A stretch of DNA of 64,000 nucleotides, taken from the NCBI RefSeq assembly GCF_002005225.1, contig NZ_CP019724.1:6031501-6095500 (forward strand), read 5' to 3'. Positions 54,434 to 63,838 of this stretch are shown in pieces. Below the pieces are notes generated by a model that had not been told where the DNA came from, ran no database searches, and saw only the letters and a list, made by a program, of their open reading frames with translations. Within the stretch, counting starts at the first letter, position 1. Each line of letters starts with the position of its first letter. The DNA comes from Streptomyces pactum. GTDB lineage: Bacteria > Actinomycetota > Actinomycetes > Streptomycetales > Streptomycetaceae. The position numbers were made by a program, and so were the translations under genes.

Positions 54434-56086
54434 ATGACACCCGCGAACCACCAGGCCCGGTCCCAGTCCTCGCACGCGCCCGAACTCCGCGCCGCCGCCC
54501 GTCACCTGGGCCGCCGTCGCTTCCTGACCGTCACCGGCGCCGCCGCCGCGCTCGCCTTCTCCGTGAACCTGCCGGCCGCCGGCACCGCGAGCGCCGCCGA
54601 ACTCGACGCCGCACGGCTCACCGACGACCCCTTCACGCTCGGCGTCGCCTCCGGCGACCCGCAGTCCGACTCCGTCCTGCTGTGGACGCGGCTGGCCCCC
54701 GCCCCGTACCAGGCCGACGGCGGACTGCCCGCCGAACGCGTCGACGTGCGCTGGGAACTGGCCCTCGACGAACGGTTCCGCCGCGTCGTCAGACGGGGCA
54801 AGGCCACCGCCCACCCCGAGTTCCACCACACCGTGCACGTCGAGGTCGACCACCTCGCCCCCGGCCACGTCTACCACTACCGCTTCCGCGCCGGCCGCTG
54901 GGTCAGCCCGGCCGGGCGCACCCGCACCGCCCCCGCGCGGCGCAGCCGGGCCCTCGACCTCACCTTCGGCGTGGTCTCCTGCCAGAAGTACGACGAGGGT
55001 TACTACACCGCGTACCGGCACCTGGCCCAGGAGGACGTGGACGTCGTCTTCCACCTCGGCGACTACCTCTACGAGTACGCCGTCGACGACGCCGCCGGCC
55101 ACCGCGCTTACCCGGCCGGCACCCTGCCCTCGCTCTTCAAGCGCGAGACGGTGACCCTGGAGGACTACCGACTGCGGTACGCCCTGTACAAGTCGGACCC
55201 CGACCTGCGGGCCGCACACGCCGCGCACCCCTTCGTCGTCACCTGGGACGACCACGAGACCGAGAACAACTACGCCGACCAGACCCCGGAGAACAGCGTC
55301 CCGCCGGAGGAGTTCCTGATCCGGCGGGCCGCCGCCTACCGGGCCTACTGGGAGAACATGCCGCTGCGCCGCCCGCAGTTGCCCGACGGCGCCGACCTGA
55401 GGCTCTACCGCCGCCTGCACTGGGGCCGGCTGGCCCAGTTCGACGTGCTCGACACCCGCCAGTACCGCTCCAACCAGGCCTACGGCGACGGCTGGCAGTA
55501 CCCCGGGCCGGAGTCCGAGGACCCCAGCCGCACCCTGACCGGCGACGCCCAGGAGCGCTGGCTGATCAACGGCTGGCACCGGTCGGACGCCCTGTGGAAC
55601 GTGGTGCCCCAGCAGGTCACCTTCTCGCAGCGGTTCAACTCCACCACCCCGCCGTCCAAGGTCTCCATGGACTCCTGGGACGGCTACCCCGCCTCACGCG
55701 AGCGGGTGCTGGCCGGCGCGCAGGCCGCCGGAGTGGAGAACCTCATGGTCCTCACCGGCGACGTACACGTCTCCTACGGCTTCGACATCAAGCGCGACTT
55801 CGACGACCCCGGCTCCCGGACCCTGGGCACCGAGATCGTCACCACCTCCGTCACCAGCGGCCGCGACGGCTCGGAGAGGCCGTCCAACTGGGACACCCTC
55901 ATGACCGCCAACCCGCACCTGAAGTTCTTCAACGGGCGGCGCGGCTACACGACGGTGTCACTGGGCCGGGAGTCGGCGCGCGCCGACTTCAAGACGGTGT
56001 CCCACGTGACCACGCAGGGCGCGCCGCTGACGACCGCCGGGTCCTTCGTGACGGAGGTGGGGGAGCAGGGGCTCAAGCCGGCGTGA
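54434..56086 (+). CDS. phoD: secreted alkaline phosphatase D (Tat substrate)
   Basis: 550 aa. Tat signal RHLGRRRFLTVTGAAAALAF with twin Arg, cleaved near GTASA. The PhoD N-terminal domain is followed by the metallophosphoesterase core: FGVVSCQKYDEGYYT, VFHLGDYLYEYAVDD, TWDDHETENNYADQ, VLTGDVHVSYGFD. It is a Ca/Fe phosphomonoesterase/phosphodiesterase used in phosphate starvation. ATG 54434 has AGGGGAGGAA 4 nt upstream. A PHO box was not identified in the 132-bp gap. Its 3' end overlaps the convergent Gfo/Idh gene by 14 nt. Confidence 0.93.
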   Translation: MTPANHQARSQSSHAPELRAAARHLGRRRFLTVTGAAAALAFSVNLPAAGTASAAELDAARLTDDPFTLGVASGDPQSDSVLLWTRLAPAPYQADGGLPAERVDVRWELALDERFRRVVRRGKATAHPEFHHTVHVEVDHLAPGHVYHYRFRAGRWVSPAGRTRTAPARRSRALDLTFGVVSCQKYDEGYYTAYRHLAQEDVDVVFHLGDYLYEYAVDDAAGHRAYPAGTLPSLFKRETVTLEDYRLRYALYKSDPDLRAAHAAHPFVVTWDDHETENNYADQTPENSVPPEEFLIRRAAAYRAYWENMPLRRPQLPDGADLRLYRRLHWGRLAQFDVLDTRQYRSNQAYGDGWQYPGPESEDPSRTLTGDAQERWLINGWHRSDALWNVVPQQVTFSQRFNSTTPPSKVSMDSWDGYPASRERVLAGAQAAGVENLMVLTGDVHVSYGFDIKRDFDDPGSRTLGTEIVTTSVTSGRDGSERPSNWDTLMTANPHLKFFNGRRGYTTVSLGRESARADFKTVSHVTTQGAPLTTAGSFVTEVGEQGLKPA

Positions 56087-57098
56087 CCGCACGCTCCTCG
56101 CCGGGGTAGCGGACGCCGACGCGGTCACGGACCGTGTCGAGCGTCCGCATCACCGCGAGGGTGCCGTCGAGCGGGACCAGCGGGGACTCGGTCTCACCGG
56201 CGCGCAGCGCGCGCATCACCTCCCGGGCCTCGTGCTTGAGGCTGGCCCGGGGGCCGTCGGCCGGGTCGGCCCGGAACTCCCGCGGTTCCCGGCCGTCCCG
56301 GTGCAGCACGAAGTGGTCCGGGAAGAAGAAGCCGTACGGGACGTCGATACGGCCCTTGGAGCCGGTGACCGAGGCGGAGTTGGGTGTTCCGCCGGTGATG
56401 GAGCAGTGCACCGAAGCGAGAGCACCGCTCTCGTAGGTGAGCAGGGCACCCGTCTGGAGATCGACGCCCTCGTCGGAGAGCACCGCTCGCGCCGCGATGT
56501 CCGACGGCTCACCCAGTAGCAACTGGGCGAACGACACCGGGTACACCCCCAGGTCGAGCAGCGCGCCGCCGCCCTGCGCGGGGTCGCGCAGACGGTGCGC
56601 GGGCGGGAAGGGGCCCGCCAGCCCGAAGTCCGCCTGGACGCTGCGGACCTCGCCGATCGCACCCTCGTCGACCAGCGACTTCAGCCGCCGCACCAACGGG
56701 TTGCAGTACATCCACATCGCTTCCATCAGGAAGCCGCCGCGCTGCCGGGCCAGCGCGACCAGTTCCTCCGCCTCGCGCACGTTCAGCGTGAACGGCTTCT
56801 CGCACAGCACGTTCCGCCCCGCCTCCAGGCACAGGCCGGCGGCCGTCCGGTGCGCCGAGTGCGGGGTGGCGACGTACACCACGTCGATGTCCTCGTCCCG
56901 CGCCAGCGTCTCCCAGCCGCCGTACGCGCGCGGTATCCCGAACCGCTCCGCGAACGCCTTCGCCGACGCCTCGGTCCGCGACGCCACCGCCACGACCTCG
57001 GCGTCCGGCAGATCGACCAGATCCGCCGTGAACGTCGCCGCCATCCCGCCGGTCGCCAGAATCCCCCAGCGCACCCTCTGCCCGGTCACCGCTGACAC
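56073..57098 (-). CDS. Gfo/Idh/MocA-family oxidoreductase
   Basis: 341 aa. Rossmann N-terminus WGILATGGMAATFTADLVDL (variant GxGxxA), VATPHSAHRTAAG, and LCEKPFTLNVREAEEL with the family EKP. C-terminal domain with GGGALLDLGVYPVSFAQLL. It oxidises or reduces a sugar or cyclitol with NAD(P). ATG 57098; divergent from the exporter gene with a 96-bp gap. Confidence 0.9.
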   Translation of the reverse strand: MSAVTGQRVRWGILATGGMAATFTADLVDLPDAEVVAVASRTEASAKAFAERFGIPRAYGGWETLARDEDIDVVYVATPHSAHRTAAGLCLEAGRNVLCEKPFTLNVREAEELVALARQRGGFLMEAMWMYCNPLVRRLKSLVDEGAIGEVRSVQADFGLAGPFPPAHRLRDPAQGGGALLDLGVYPVSFAQLLLGEPSDIAARAVLSDEGVDLQTGALLTYESGALASVHCSITGGTPNSASVTGSKGRIDVPYGFFFPDHFVLHRDGREPREFRADPADGPRASLKHEAREVMRALRAGETESPLVPLDGTLAVMRTLDTVRDRVGVRYPGEERAVTPA

Positions 57099-57194
57099 CC
57101 TGCCCCACCCTCGCTCAGTTTGTTCGAGTCTGTTCGTTCAAGTCCGTACGAGCTGAGAGCATAGGTGGCGGATCTGTCGAAGAGGGAGGGGCAC

Positions 57195-58535
57195 ATGCCC
57201 GAGCGCGGGCCGTCCATACCGCACACGTCAGCGGACACGGACACGAAAACAGCTACGGACACGGGCACCACACCGATCACCGAGCGAGCGGCCGGACCGG
57301 AAACGGGACCGGCCGCCCGCTCGCTGCGCGCCACCCGCCGCACCGGCCTGCTCGTCACGCTCATCCTCGGCGGCCTGACCGCCACGCCGCCGCTCGCGAT
57401 GGACATGTACCTCCCGTCGCTTCCGGACGTCACCCGGTCCCTGCACGCCTCCGCGGCGACCGTCCAGCTCACGCTCACCGCCTGCCTGGCCGGCATGGCG
57501 CTCGGCCAGCTCGTGGTCGGACCGATGAGCGACAAGTGGGGGCGCCGCCGCCCGCTCCTGGCGGGCCTGGCCGTCTACGTCGTCGCCACCGCGCTGTGCG
57601 CCCTCGCGCCCACCGTCGAACTGCTCGTCGCCTTCCGGCTGGCGCAGGGACTCGCCGGCGCCGCCGCCATCGTCATCGCCCGCGCAGTCGTCCGCGACCT
57701 GTACGACGGTGTGGCCATGGCGCGCTTCTTCTCCACCCTCATGCTGATCTCCGGAGTCGCACCGGTCGTCGCGCCGCTCATCGGCGGGCAGATCCTGCGG
57801 GTGACGGACTGGCGGGGCGTGTTCGTCGTGCTCACGGTGGTGGGGGTGGTGCTGGGCGTCGTCGTGTGGGCCAGGCTGCCCGAGACCCTGCCGGAGGAGG
57901 AGCGGCACGCGGGCGGCGTCGGCGACACCCTGCGCGCGATGCGCGGCCTGCTCGCCGACCGCGCCTTCACCGGGTACATGCTCGCGGGCGGCTTCGCCTT
58001 CGCCTCGCTGTTCGCCTACATCGCCGCCTCGCCGTTCGTCATCCAGGAGATCTACGGCGCCTCCCCGCAGACGTTCAGCCTGCTGTTCGGCATCAACTCG
58101 ATCGGTCTGGTCGTCGTCGGACAGATCAACGGCAAGATCCTCGTCGGCCGGGTCCGGCTGGACCGGGTGCTGGGCCTCGGGCTGCTCATCGTCATCGCCG
58201 CCGCGACCGCGCTGCTGCTGATGTCCCTCGGCGTCTTCGGCGAGGTCGGCCTCGCGCCGGTCGCCGCCGCGCTGTTCGTGCTGATGTCCGCGATGGGCAT
58301 CAGCCTGCCCAACACCCAGGCGCTCGCCCTGATGCGGGTCAAGACGTCCGCGGGCTCCGCCTCCGCGCTGCTCGGCACGTCCTCCTTCCTCATCGGCGCC
58401 GTCGCCTCCCCGCTCGTCGGGATCGCGGGGGAGGACACCGCCCTGCCGATGGCCGTGGTCCAGTTGGCGGCGGCGCTGGTGGCACTCGCCTTCTTCGTGG
58501 GGATGTGCCGGTCATCGGAGGGAGAGGAGAGCTGA
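57195..58535 (+). CDS. Bcr/CflA-family multidrug efflux MFS transporter
   Basis: 446 aa from ATG 57195 (MPERGPSIPH), chosen for GGGAGGGGCAC just upstream; the frame is also open from 57165. Twelve TM helices. MFS signature GPMSDKWGRRRPLLAGL between TM2 and 3 and antiporter-type IVIARAVVRDLYDG. The first TM has PPLAMDMYLPSLPDV, characteristic of Bcr/CflA. It exports drugs such as bicyclomycin or chloramphenicol analogues; the actual substrate is unknown. TGTTCG repeats in the promoter near 57119-57135 could bind a regulator. The serine hydrolase gene overlaps its stop. Confidence 0.92.
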   Translation: MPERGPSIPHTSADTDTKTATDTGTTPITERAAGPETGPAARSLRATRRTGLLVTLILGGLTATPPLAMDMYLPSLPDVTRSLHASAATVQLTLTACLAGMALGQLVVGPMSDKWGRRRPLLAGLAVYVVATALCALAPTVELLVAFRLAQGLAGAAAIVIARAVVRDLYDGVAMARFFSTLMLISGVAPVVAPLIGGQILRVTDWRGVFVVLTVVGVVLGVVVWARLPETLPEEERHAGGVGDTLRAMRGLLADRAFTGYMLAGGFAFASLFAYIAASPFVIQEIYGASPQTFSLLFGINSIGLVVVGQINGKILVGRVRLDRVLGLGLLIVIAAATALLLMSLGVFGEVGLAPVAAALFVLMSAMGISLPNTQALALMRVKTSAGSASALLGTSSFLIGAVASPLVGIAGEDTALPMAVVQLAAALVALAFFVGMCRSSEGEES

Positions 58536-59662
58536 GCGTTCCGAGACTGCGCAGCGACACCCCGGAGCGGGCCGGACTCGACCCCGGGCAGCTCCGCCGT
58601 GTCGTCGAGGAGGTGCACGACCTCACCGCCGGCGAGCGGCCCTGGGCGGCGGGCGCCGTCGTGGCCGTCGGACGCGGCCCCGTGCTCGCCGTCGAGGAGG
58701 CGGCGGGGTGGGCCGTGCGGTACGCGTCCTACGACCCGCGCGCCGACGCGGGCGTGGAGCTGCCCGAAGGCTCCAGGGTCCCGATGACCGTCGGCACGCC
58801 CTTCGATCTGGCGTCCCTGACGAAGGTGTTCACCGCGGTCGCCGCCGTACAGCAGATCGAGCGGGGCACGCTCGGCATCGACGCGGAGGTCGGCGCCTAC
58901 CTGCCGGACTTCCGGGCCGCCGCCGCGCACGGCGTCACCGTGCGGCAACTGCTCACGCACACCTCCGGACTGCGGCCCGAACTCCCGCTGTACGACTGCG
59001 CCGACGACGGGGAACGGCTGCGGCGGCTGCGGGCGGAGCCACCGGTGGGGGTGCCGGGTACGTACTGCTACTCGGACCTGAACATGCTGCTCCTCCAGCA
59101 GGTCCTCGAACGCGTCACCGGCCGCCGCCTCGACGTCCTCGTCCGCGACGGGATCACCCGGCCGCTGGGCATGACGGCGACGGGCTTCGGGCCGTGCCCG
59201 GGCGCGGCGGCGACGGAGGACCAGCGAAAACCGTGGGCCAAGGCGGACCGGGGCATGCTGCGGGGCGTCGTCCACGACGAGAACGCGTGGGCGCTCGGCG
59301 GGGTGACCGGTCACGCGGGGCTGTTCTCGACGGGGCGGGACCTCGCCGTCTTCTGCCGTGCGCTGCTGGCGGGGGGCTCGTACGGGCCGGCCCGCATCCT
59401 CGGGGCGGACTTCGTGGAGCTGCTGCTGGCCGAGCCGGGGCTCGGGTTCGCGCTGGACCAGCCGTGGTTCATGGGCGAGCTGGCGGGGCGGGGGGCGGCC
59501 GGGCACACCGGGTTCACGGGCACGATGCTGGTCCTCGACCGGGCGACGGACACCTTCGCGGTCCTCCTCGCCAACACGGTCCATCCACGCCGCCGCGCCC
59601 CGGACAACGGGCCCCGGGCGGCGCTGGGGACGCGGGTGGCGCGGGCGGTGCGGGGCATCTGA
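58532..59662 (+). CDS. beta-lactamase-class C-like serine hydrolase
   Basis: ~376 aa. Catalytic Ser-x-x-Lys in FDLASLTKVFTAVAAVQ, Tyr in CYSDLNMLLLQQVLE (Y-x-N), and HTGFTG as the KTG equivalent. It belongs to the penicillin-binding-protein/EstB-like hydrolases; ester or peptide substrates are possible and true beta-lactamase activity is not implied. No signal peptide. The start is a CTG at 58532 (L-S-V-P-R-L) overlapping the exporter stop, with GGAGAGGAG just upstream; GTG 58505 is an alternative with a poorer ribosome site. It is co-transcribed with the exporter. Confidence 0.85.
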   Translation: MSVPRLRSDTPERAGLDPGQLRRVVEEVHDLTAGERPWAAGAVVAVGRGPVLAVEEAAGWAVRYASYDPRADAGVELPEGSRVPMTVGTPFDLASLTKVFTAVAAVQQIERGTLGIDAEVGAYLPDFRAAAAHGVTVRQLLTHTSGLRPELPLYDCADDGERLRRLRAEPPVGVPGTYCYSDLNMLLLQQVLERVTGRRLDVLVRDGITRPLGMTATGFGPCPGAAATEDQRKPWAKADRGMLRGVVHDENAWALGGVTGHAGLFSTGRDLAVFCRALLAGGSYGPARILGADFVELLLAEPGLGFALDQPWFMGELAGRGAAGHTGFTGTMLVLDRATDTFAVLLANTVHPRRRAPDNGPRAALGTRVARAVRGI

Positions 59663-60258
59663 GCGGTGGGCGCCCGCGGCGGCCTGCCCGGGCCGTGCCG
59701 CCCCGGTTGCGGGCAGCCCGTCCGCCCCGGCTGCGGGCGGTCGTGCCGCTGATGCGGCACGGGGGGCGCTGCGGCACCCCGGCAGCGCCGGGCCGCGCGA
59801 CCGACCTCCGCAGCCCACGCCCGCCTGTCGGCGCCGACCTGGGCCCGCCCGCCTGCCTGCCGACCTGGGCCCGCCTGCCTGCCGACCTGGGTCCGCCTGC
59901 CTGTCGGCGCTGACCTGGGCCCGCCCGCCTGCCTGCCGACCTGGGCCCGCCTGCCTGCCGACCTGGGTCCGCCTGCCTGTCGGCGCTGACCTGGGCCCGC
60001 CCGCCTGCCGACCTGGGTCCGCCTGCCGACTTGGGCCCGCCTGCCGACCTGGGTCCGCCTGCCGACCTGGGTCCGCCTGCCTGCCGACCTGGGCCCGCCT
60101 GCCTGTCCACCCCGGCGCGCCTGCCTGTCGATCCCGCCCCGCGCGCCCGCCTGTCCACCCCGGCCCGCCTGCCTGCCGATCCCGGCCCGCGCACCCGCCG
60201 GCCGCCCCCGGCCCGCGCACCGCCGATCCGCCCGTCACCCGCCCCGTAGAATCGCCGG
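59663..60258. repeat. large minisatellite region
   Basis: 596 bp without a gene. ~59820-60190 is built of cgacctgggyccgcctgc-like units arranged in a higher-order repeat of 76 bp: ctgtcggcg... starts at 59825, 59901 and 59977, then shorter units follow. No coding potential is claimed. A promoter for the Rsm22-like gene should lie near its end (60225-60258), but none is clear. Confidence 0.85.
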
Positions 60259-61263
60259 GTGAACGACCCCGCCACCCCCGCCGACACCCTGCGCACCGCC
60301 CTCGCCGACCTGGTCGACGGGCTGCCGCCCCGGCAGGCCGCGCAGGCCGTGGAGCGGCTGATCGCCAACTACCGCGGGGCCACCCCGACCGACGCCCCGA
60401 TCCTGCGGGACCGCGCGGACGTCGTCGCCTACGCCGCTTACCGCATGCCCGCGACCTTCGCGGCGGTGCGGTCCGCGTTGACGGCGTTCGCGGACGCCGT
60501 GCCCGGGTGGGTGCCCGGGAGCCACGTCGACGTCGGCGGCGGGACCGGCGCGGCGACCTGGGCCGTCAGCGCCACCTGGGGCGGTGTTCGTCCGGTGACC
60601 GTGCTCGACTGGGCCGAGCCCGCGCTGGCCCTCGGCCGGGAGATCGCCGCCGCCCACCCGGCCCTGCGCGACGTACGCTGGCAGCGCTCTCGGATCGGAG
60701 CGGCGCTCACCGTCGAGAGCACTGATCTCGTCACCGTCTCCTACGTCCTCAACGAGCTGACCGGCGCCGACCGCACCGCCCTCGTCGACGCCGCCGCCTC
60801 CGCCGCGCGGGCCGTCGTGATCGTGGAGGCGGGCACCCCGGACGGGTACGCCCGGGTCATCGAGGCCCGCGACCGGTTGATCTCCGCCGGGTTCCAGGTG
60901 GCCGCCCCCTGTCCGCACAGCGCCGCCTGCCCCATCGTCCCCGGCACGGACTGGTGCCACTTCGCGGCGCGGGTCAGCCGTTCCTCCCTGCACCGCCAGG
61001 TCAAGGGCGGCTCCCTCGCCTACGAGGACGAGAAGTTCAGCTACGTCGCCGCCACCCGGCTCCCGGTCGACCCCGCCCCCTCCCGGGTGGTCCGGCGTCC
61101 GCAGATCCGCAAGGGGCAGGTGCTGCTCGACCTGTGCGAGCCCGACGAGCAGTTGCGCCGCCGGACGGTCACCAAGCGCCACGGCGACCTGTACAAGGCC
61201 GCCCGCGACGCGGACTGGGGCGACCCCTGGCCCCCGCCGGAGGCCAACCAGCCCGGGCAGTAA
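60259..61263 (+). CDS. Rsm22-like methyltransferase (mitochondrial/small-subunit rRNA-associated type)
   Basis: 334 aa, starting GTG (VNDPATPADTLRTALADLVD). SAM-binding fold: HVDVGGGTGAATWAVSATWG, TVLDWAEPALALGREIA and TDLVTVSYVLNELT. A Cys cluster APCPHSAACPIVPGTDWCHF is the Rsm22 zinc or Fe-S type motif, followed by QVKGGSLAYEDEKFSYVA, diagnostic for the family. In mitochondria Rsm22 is needed for small-subunit assembly; the bacterial function is unproven, with rRNA binding or methylation inferred. Confidence 0.88.
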   Translation: MNDPATPADTLRTALADLVDGLPPRQAAQAVERLIANYRGATPTDAPILRDRADVVAYAAYRMPATFAAVRSALTAFADAVPGWVPGSHVDVGGGTGAATWAVSATWGGVRPVTVLDWAEPALALGREIAAAHPALRDVRWQRSRIGAALTVESTDLVTVSYVLNELTGADRTALVDAAASAARAVVIVEAGTPDGYARVIEARDRLISAGFQVAAPCPHSAACPIVPGTDWCHFAARVSRSSLHRQVKGGSLAYEDEKFSYVAATRLPVDPAPSRVVRRPQIRKGQVLLDLCEPDEQLRRRTVTKRHGDLYKAARDADWGDPWPPPEANQPGQ

Positions 61264-61382
61264 GGTCGTTGGCCGGAGCGGGGCACCGGCGCCGTGTCGC
61301 GGCCCGCGACGGCAGTCTCCGCCCGGCCGGACCGGTCGGCGGACCGGCCATCCTGGAAGTGGACCCACCCGTGGAACGTGAA

Positions 61383-62057
61383 ATGGACCGCGCGCTGCGG
61401 ATCGTGATCGCCGAGGACGACCCGTTGCTGCGCGAGGGACTCGCCCTCCTGCTGCGCGCCGAGGGCCTGGACGTGGTGGCCACCGCGGACACCGCCGAGG
61501 CGGTGCTCGACGCCATCGGCGAGCACGAGCCCGACGTGGCCATCCTGGACGTACGCATGCCGCCCACGCACACCGACGAGGGCATCCGCGCGGCCGTCGA
61601 GGCCCGGCGCCGGCGTCCCGCTCCGGCCGTCCTGGTGCTGTCCGCGTACGTCGAGCAGTCCTTCGCCACCGACCTGCTGACCGGCGGGGTGGGCGGCCTC
61701 GGCTACCTGCTCAAGGAACGCGTCGGGCGGGTCGAGGAGTTCATGGACGCGCTGCGCCGGGTCGCGGCCGGGGGCACGGCCATCGATCCGGAGGTCGTCG
61801 CCCAGTTGTTCACCCGGACCCGCCAGGACACCCGGCTGGAGCGCCTGAGCCCCCGTGAGCGGGAGGTGCTCGCCCTGATGGCGGAGGGCCTGGGCAACGG
61901 CGCCATCGCCGCCCGGCTCGTCGTCACCGACGGCGCGGTCCACAAGCACATCCGCAGCATCTTCGCCAAGCTCGACCTGTCCCCGGCCGACCAGGTCGAC
62001 CGGCGGGTGGCGGCCGTCCTGCACTACCTGGAGAACGCGCGGGCGCGGCCCCGCTGA
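61383..62057 (+). CDS. LuxR/NarL-type response regulator
   Basis: 224 aa from ATG 61383 (MDRALRIVIAEDDPLLREGL). Receiver: EDD acidic pocket, phospho-Asp in VAILDVRMPP, and Lys in LLKERVGRVEEF. The C-terminal LuxR HTH is LSPREREVLALMAEGLGNGA, AIAARLVVTDGAVHKHIRS. No histidine kinase is adjacent, so its partner is elsewhere or it is an orphan. In-frame GTGs up to 61359 are less likely starts. Confidence 0.93.
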   Translation: MDRALRIVIAEDDPLLREGLALLLRAEGLDVVATADTAEAVLDAIGEHEPDVAILDVRMPPTHTDEGIRAAVEARRRRPAPAVLVLSAYVEQSFATDLLTGGVGGLGYLLKERVGRVEEFMDALRRVAAGGTAIDPEVVAQLFTRTRQDTRLERLSPREREVLALMAEGLGNGAIAARLVVTDGAVHKHIRSIFAKLDLSPADQVDRRVAAVLHYLENARARPR

Positions 62058-62180
62058 CCGGTGCGCCCGGCCGGCCGCGACGGCCCTCCGGGCGCGTTGC
62101 CCCGGCGCTCGCGGCCCCCCTCCTCGTGTCTCCGCCGTTCCGCGAGACGTACCGTCTTGTCAACCTGGTAACTTCGAGAC

Positions 62181-62831
62181 ATGGCCGCCCAGAAACCAGC
62201 CCACGCCCCCACTCCCGTGCCCGACCGGCCGCACCCCGACGCCACCCGGCGCAGCCAGCGGTCCCGTCAGGCCATCTACGACGCCGCCCTCGCCCTGGTC
62301 GCGGAGGTCGGCTATCCCAAGACCACGATCGAGGGCATCGCCGCCCGCGCCGGCGTCGGCAAGCAGACGATCTACCGCTGGTGGGCCTCGAAGGCCGACG
62401 TCCTGCTGGAGGCCTTCCTCGATCTGGGGGAGCAGGCCGTGCGGGCCGCCGGTGAGGCGGCGTACGCCATCCCGGACACCGGTGACGTCGCCGCCGACCT
62501 CAAGGTCGTGCTGCGCGCCACCGTCGACGAACTGCGCGACCCGAAGTTCGAGGCCCCCTACCGCGCCCTGGCCGCGGAGGGCGTCGTCAACGAACAGCTC
62601 GGCCGGGAGTTCGTCACCAGGCTCCTGGAGCCGTCGCTCCAGCTCCACGCCGACCGGCTGCGCGCCGCCCAGGACGCCGGCCAGGTGCGACCGGAGATCG
62701 ACCCGCGCATCGGACTGGAGCTCTTCGTCTCCCCGCTCGCCCAGCGCTGGCTCCAGCACACGGGGACCATCTCCCACGCCTACACCGACACGCTCGTCGA
62801 CTACGCGCTCCACGGACTCGCCCCGAGGTGA
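62181..62831 (+). CDS. TetR-family transcriptional regulator
   Basis: 216 aa. The N-terminal HTH is at ~28-75: RQAIYDAALALVAEVGYPKT, TIEGIAARAGVGKQTIYRWW. The C-terminal domain begins DVLLEAFLDLGEQAVRAAG and resembles TetR_C_16-type ligand-binding domains. The promoter probably overlaps ttgtcaacctggtaac about 25-40 bp before the ATG; the site is also a candidate autoregulatory operator. It stands alone, so the target is unknown. Confidence 0.92.
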   Translation: MAAQKPAHAPTPVPDRPHPDATRRSQRSRQAIYDAALALVAEVGYPKTTIEGIAARAGVGKQTIYRWWASKADVLLEAFLDLGEQAVRAAGEAAYAIPDTGDVAADLKVVLRATVDELRDPKFEAPYRALAAEGVVNEQLGREFVTRLLEPSLQLHADRLRAAQDAGQVRPEIDPRIGLELFVSPLAQRWLQHTGTISHAYTDTLVDYALHGLAPR

Positions 62832-62965
62832 CCACGGGGTGACCAGGACGCGATCAGGGGGATCAGGGGAGTGGCCAGGGGAATTTGTCCCTTCCCGACC
62901 CCGAAGCGCGGAATGGTGCGACCATAAGGCATGCTGGTGCGCACGACGGCGAGCGAAGGGGATAG

Positions 62966-63697
62966 ATGAGCGCGGAGTTCGGCGGTCGGAGCGGTCTGCA
63001 GGGCAAACTCTCCCAGTGGCTGCGCGGACGCCGCCCCAAGGAGGCCCCCGGTGACGGTGGCCGGGAGGACCTGCTGCTCGCCGCCGCCGGCGCGGGACTG
63101 CCCCTGGCGCCCGCCGCGCACCCGGCCGGGTACCGCTGCTCCTGCGACCGCGTCGGCTGTCCCACCCCCGCCCGGCACCCCGTGTCGTTCGCCTGGCAGA
63201 CCCAGTCCACCACCGACCGCGCGCAGATCGAGCGTTGGGCCCGCCACCAGCCCGAGGCCAACTTCATCACCGCGACCGGCATGGTGCACGACGTCCTCGA
63301 CGTCCCCCTCCAGGCCGGTCGCGAGGCGCTCGACCGCCTGCTCGAGGCGGGCATCGAGGTGGGTCCGGTCGCCGAGAGCGACGACGGCCGCATGCTGCTG
63401 TTCACCCTCACCCGCGGCACCCCCGAGGACGAGGACGAGTGGTGGCCCTGCGAGCTGGACTGCCACCCCGAGACCATGGACGAGCATCCCGGCCTGCGCT
63501 GGCACTGCCGCGGCTCCTACGTCCTCGTACCGCCCGCCAGCCTGCCCGGCGAGGACCGGACGGTGCACTGGGTACGCGGCCCCGAGCACCCGCTGCCGGA
63601 CCCGCTGACCCTGCTGGAGACGCTGACCGACGCCTGCGCCCGGCACGCCGGTGAGGAGAGCGACCACGCGGGCGCGACCTGGCCCCTGCGCCGCTGA
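62966..63697 (+). CDS. Prim-Pol (bifunctional primase/polymerase N-terminal) domain-like protein
   Basis: 243 aa. Cys/His-rich start YRCSCDRVGCPTPARHPVSF and WARHQPEANFITATGMVHDV follow the Prim-Pol N-terminal pattern seen in Streptomyces proteins given this name. The expected catalytic DxD after the conserved strand reads VLDVPLQAGREALD, so polymerase activity is doubtful and a nucleotide- or DNA-binding role is more likely. Start ATG 62966 has GGGGATAG upstream. Confidence 0.7.
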   Translation: MSAEFGGRSGLQGKLSQWLRGRRPKEAPGDGGREDLLLAAAGAGLPLAPAAHPAGYRCSCDRVGCPTPARHPVSFAWQTQSTTDRAQIERWARHQPEANFITATGMVHDVLDVPLQAGREALDRLLEAGIEVGPVAESDDGRMLLFTLTRGTPEDEDEWWPCELDCHPETMDEHPGLRWHCRGSYVLVPPASLPGEDRTVHWVRGPEHPLPDPLTLLETLTDACARHAGEESDHAGATWPLRR

Positions 63698-63765
63698 GCG
63701 AGCGCACCGCCACCGTCCTGCCACCCGGCCGTCGCCGTACTCCGCCTGAGCCGGCCTGCGCCCAC

Positions 63766-63838
63766 CCGCCCTGCGCCTGCCCGCCCTGCGCCTGCCCGCC
63801 CTGCGCCTGCCCGCCCTGCGCCTACTCGCCCTGCGCCG
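63766..63838. repeat. 15-bp tandem repeat at the end of the last gene
   Basis: Four to five copies of ccgccctgcgcctgc. On the minus strand, in the frame of the adjacent gene, the units read Ala-Gln-Gly-Gly-Gln. The copy nearest the gene differs (cctactcgcc) and thereby creates the TAG stop and the last Glu. Confidence 0.8.

Noticed and set aside
59820..60190. CRISPR-like array
   Set aside because: Higher-order 76-bp minisatellite; no spacers.
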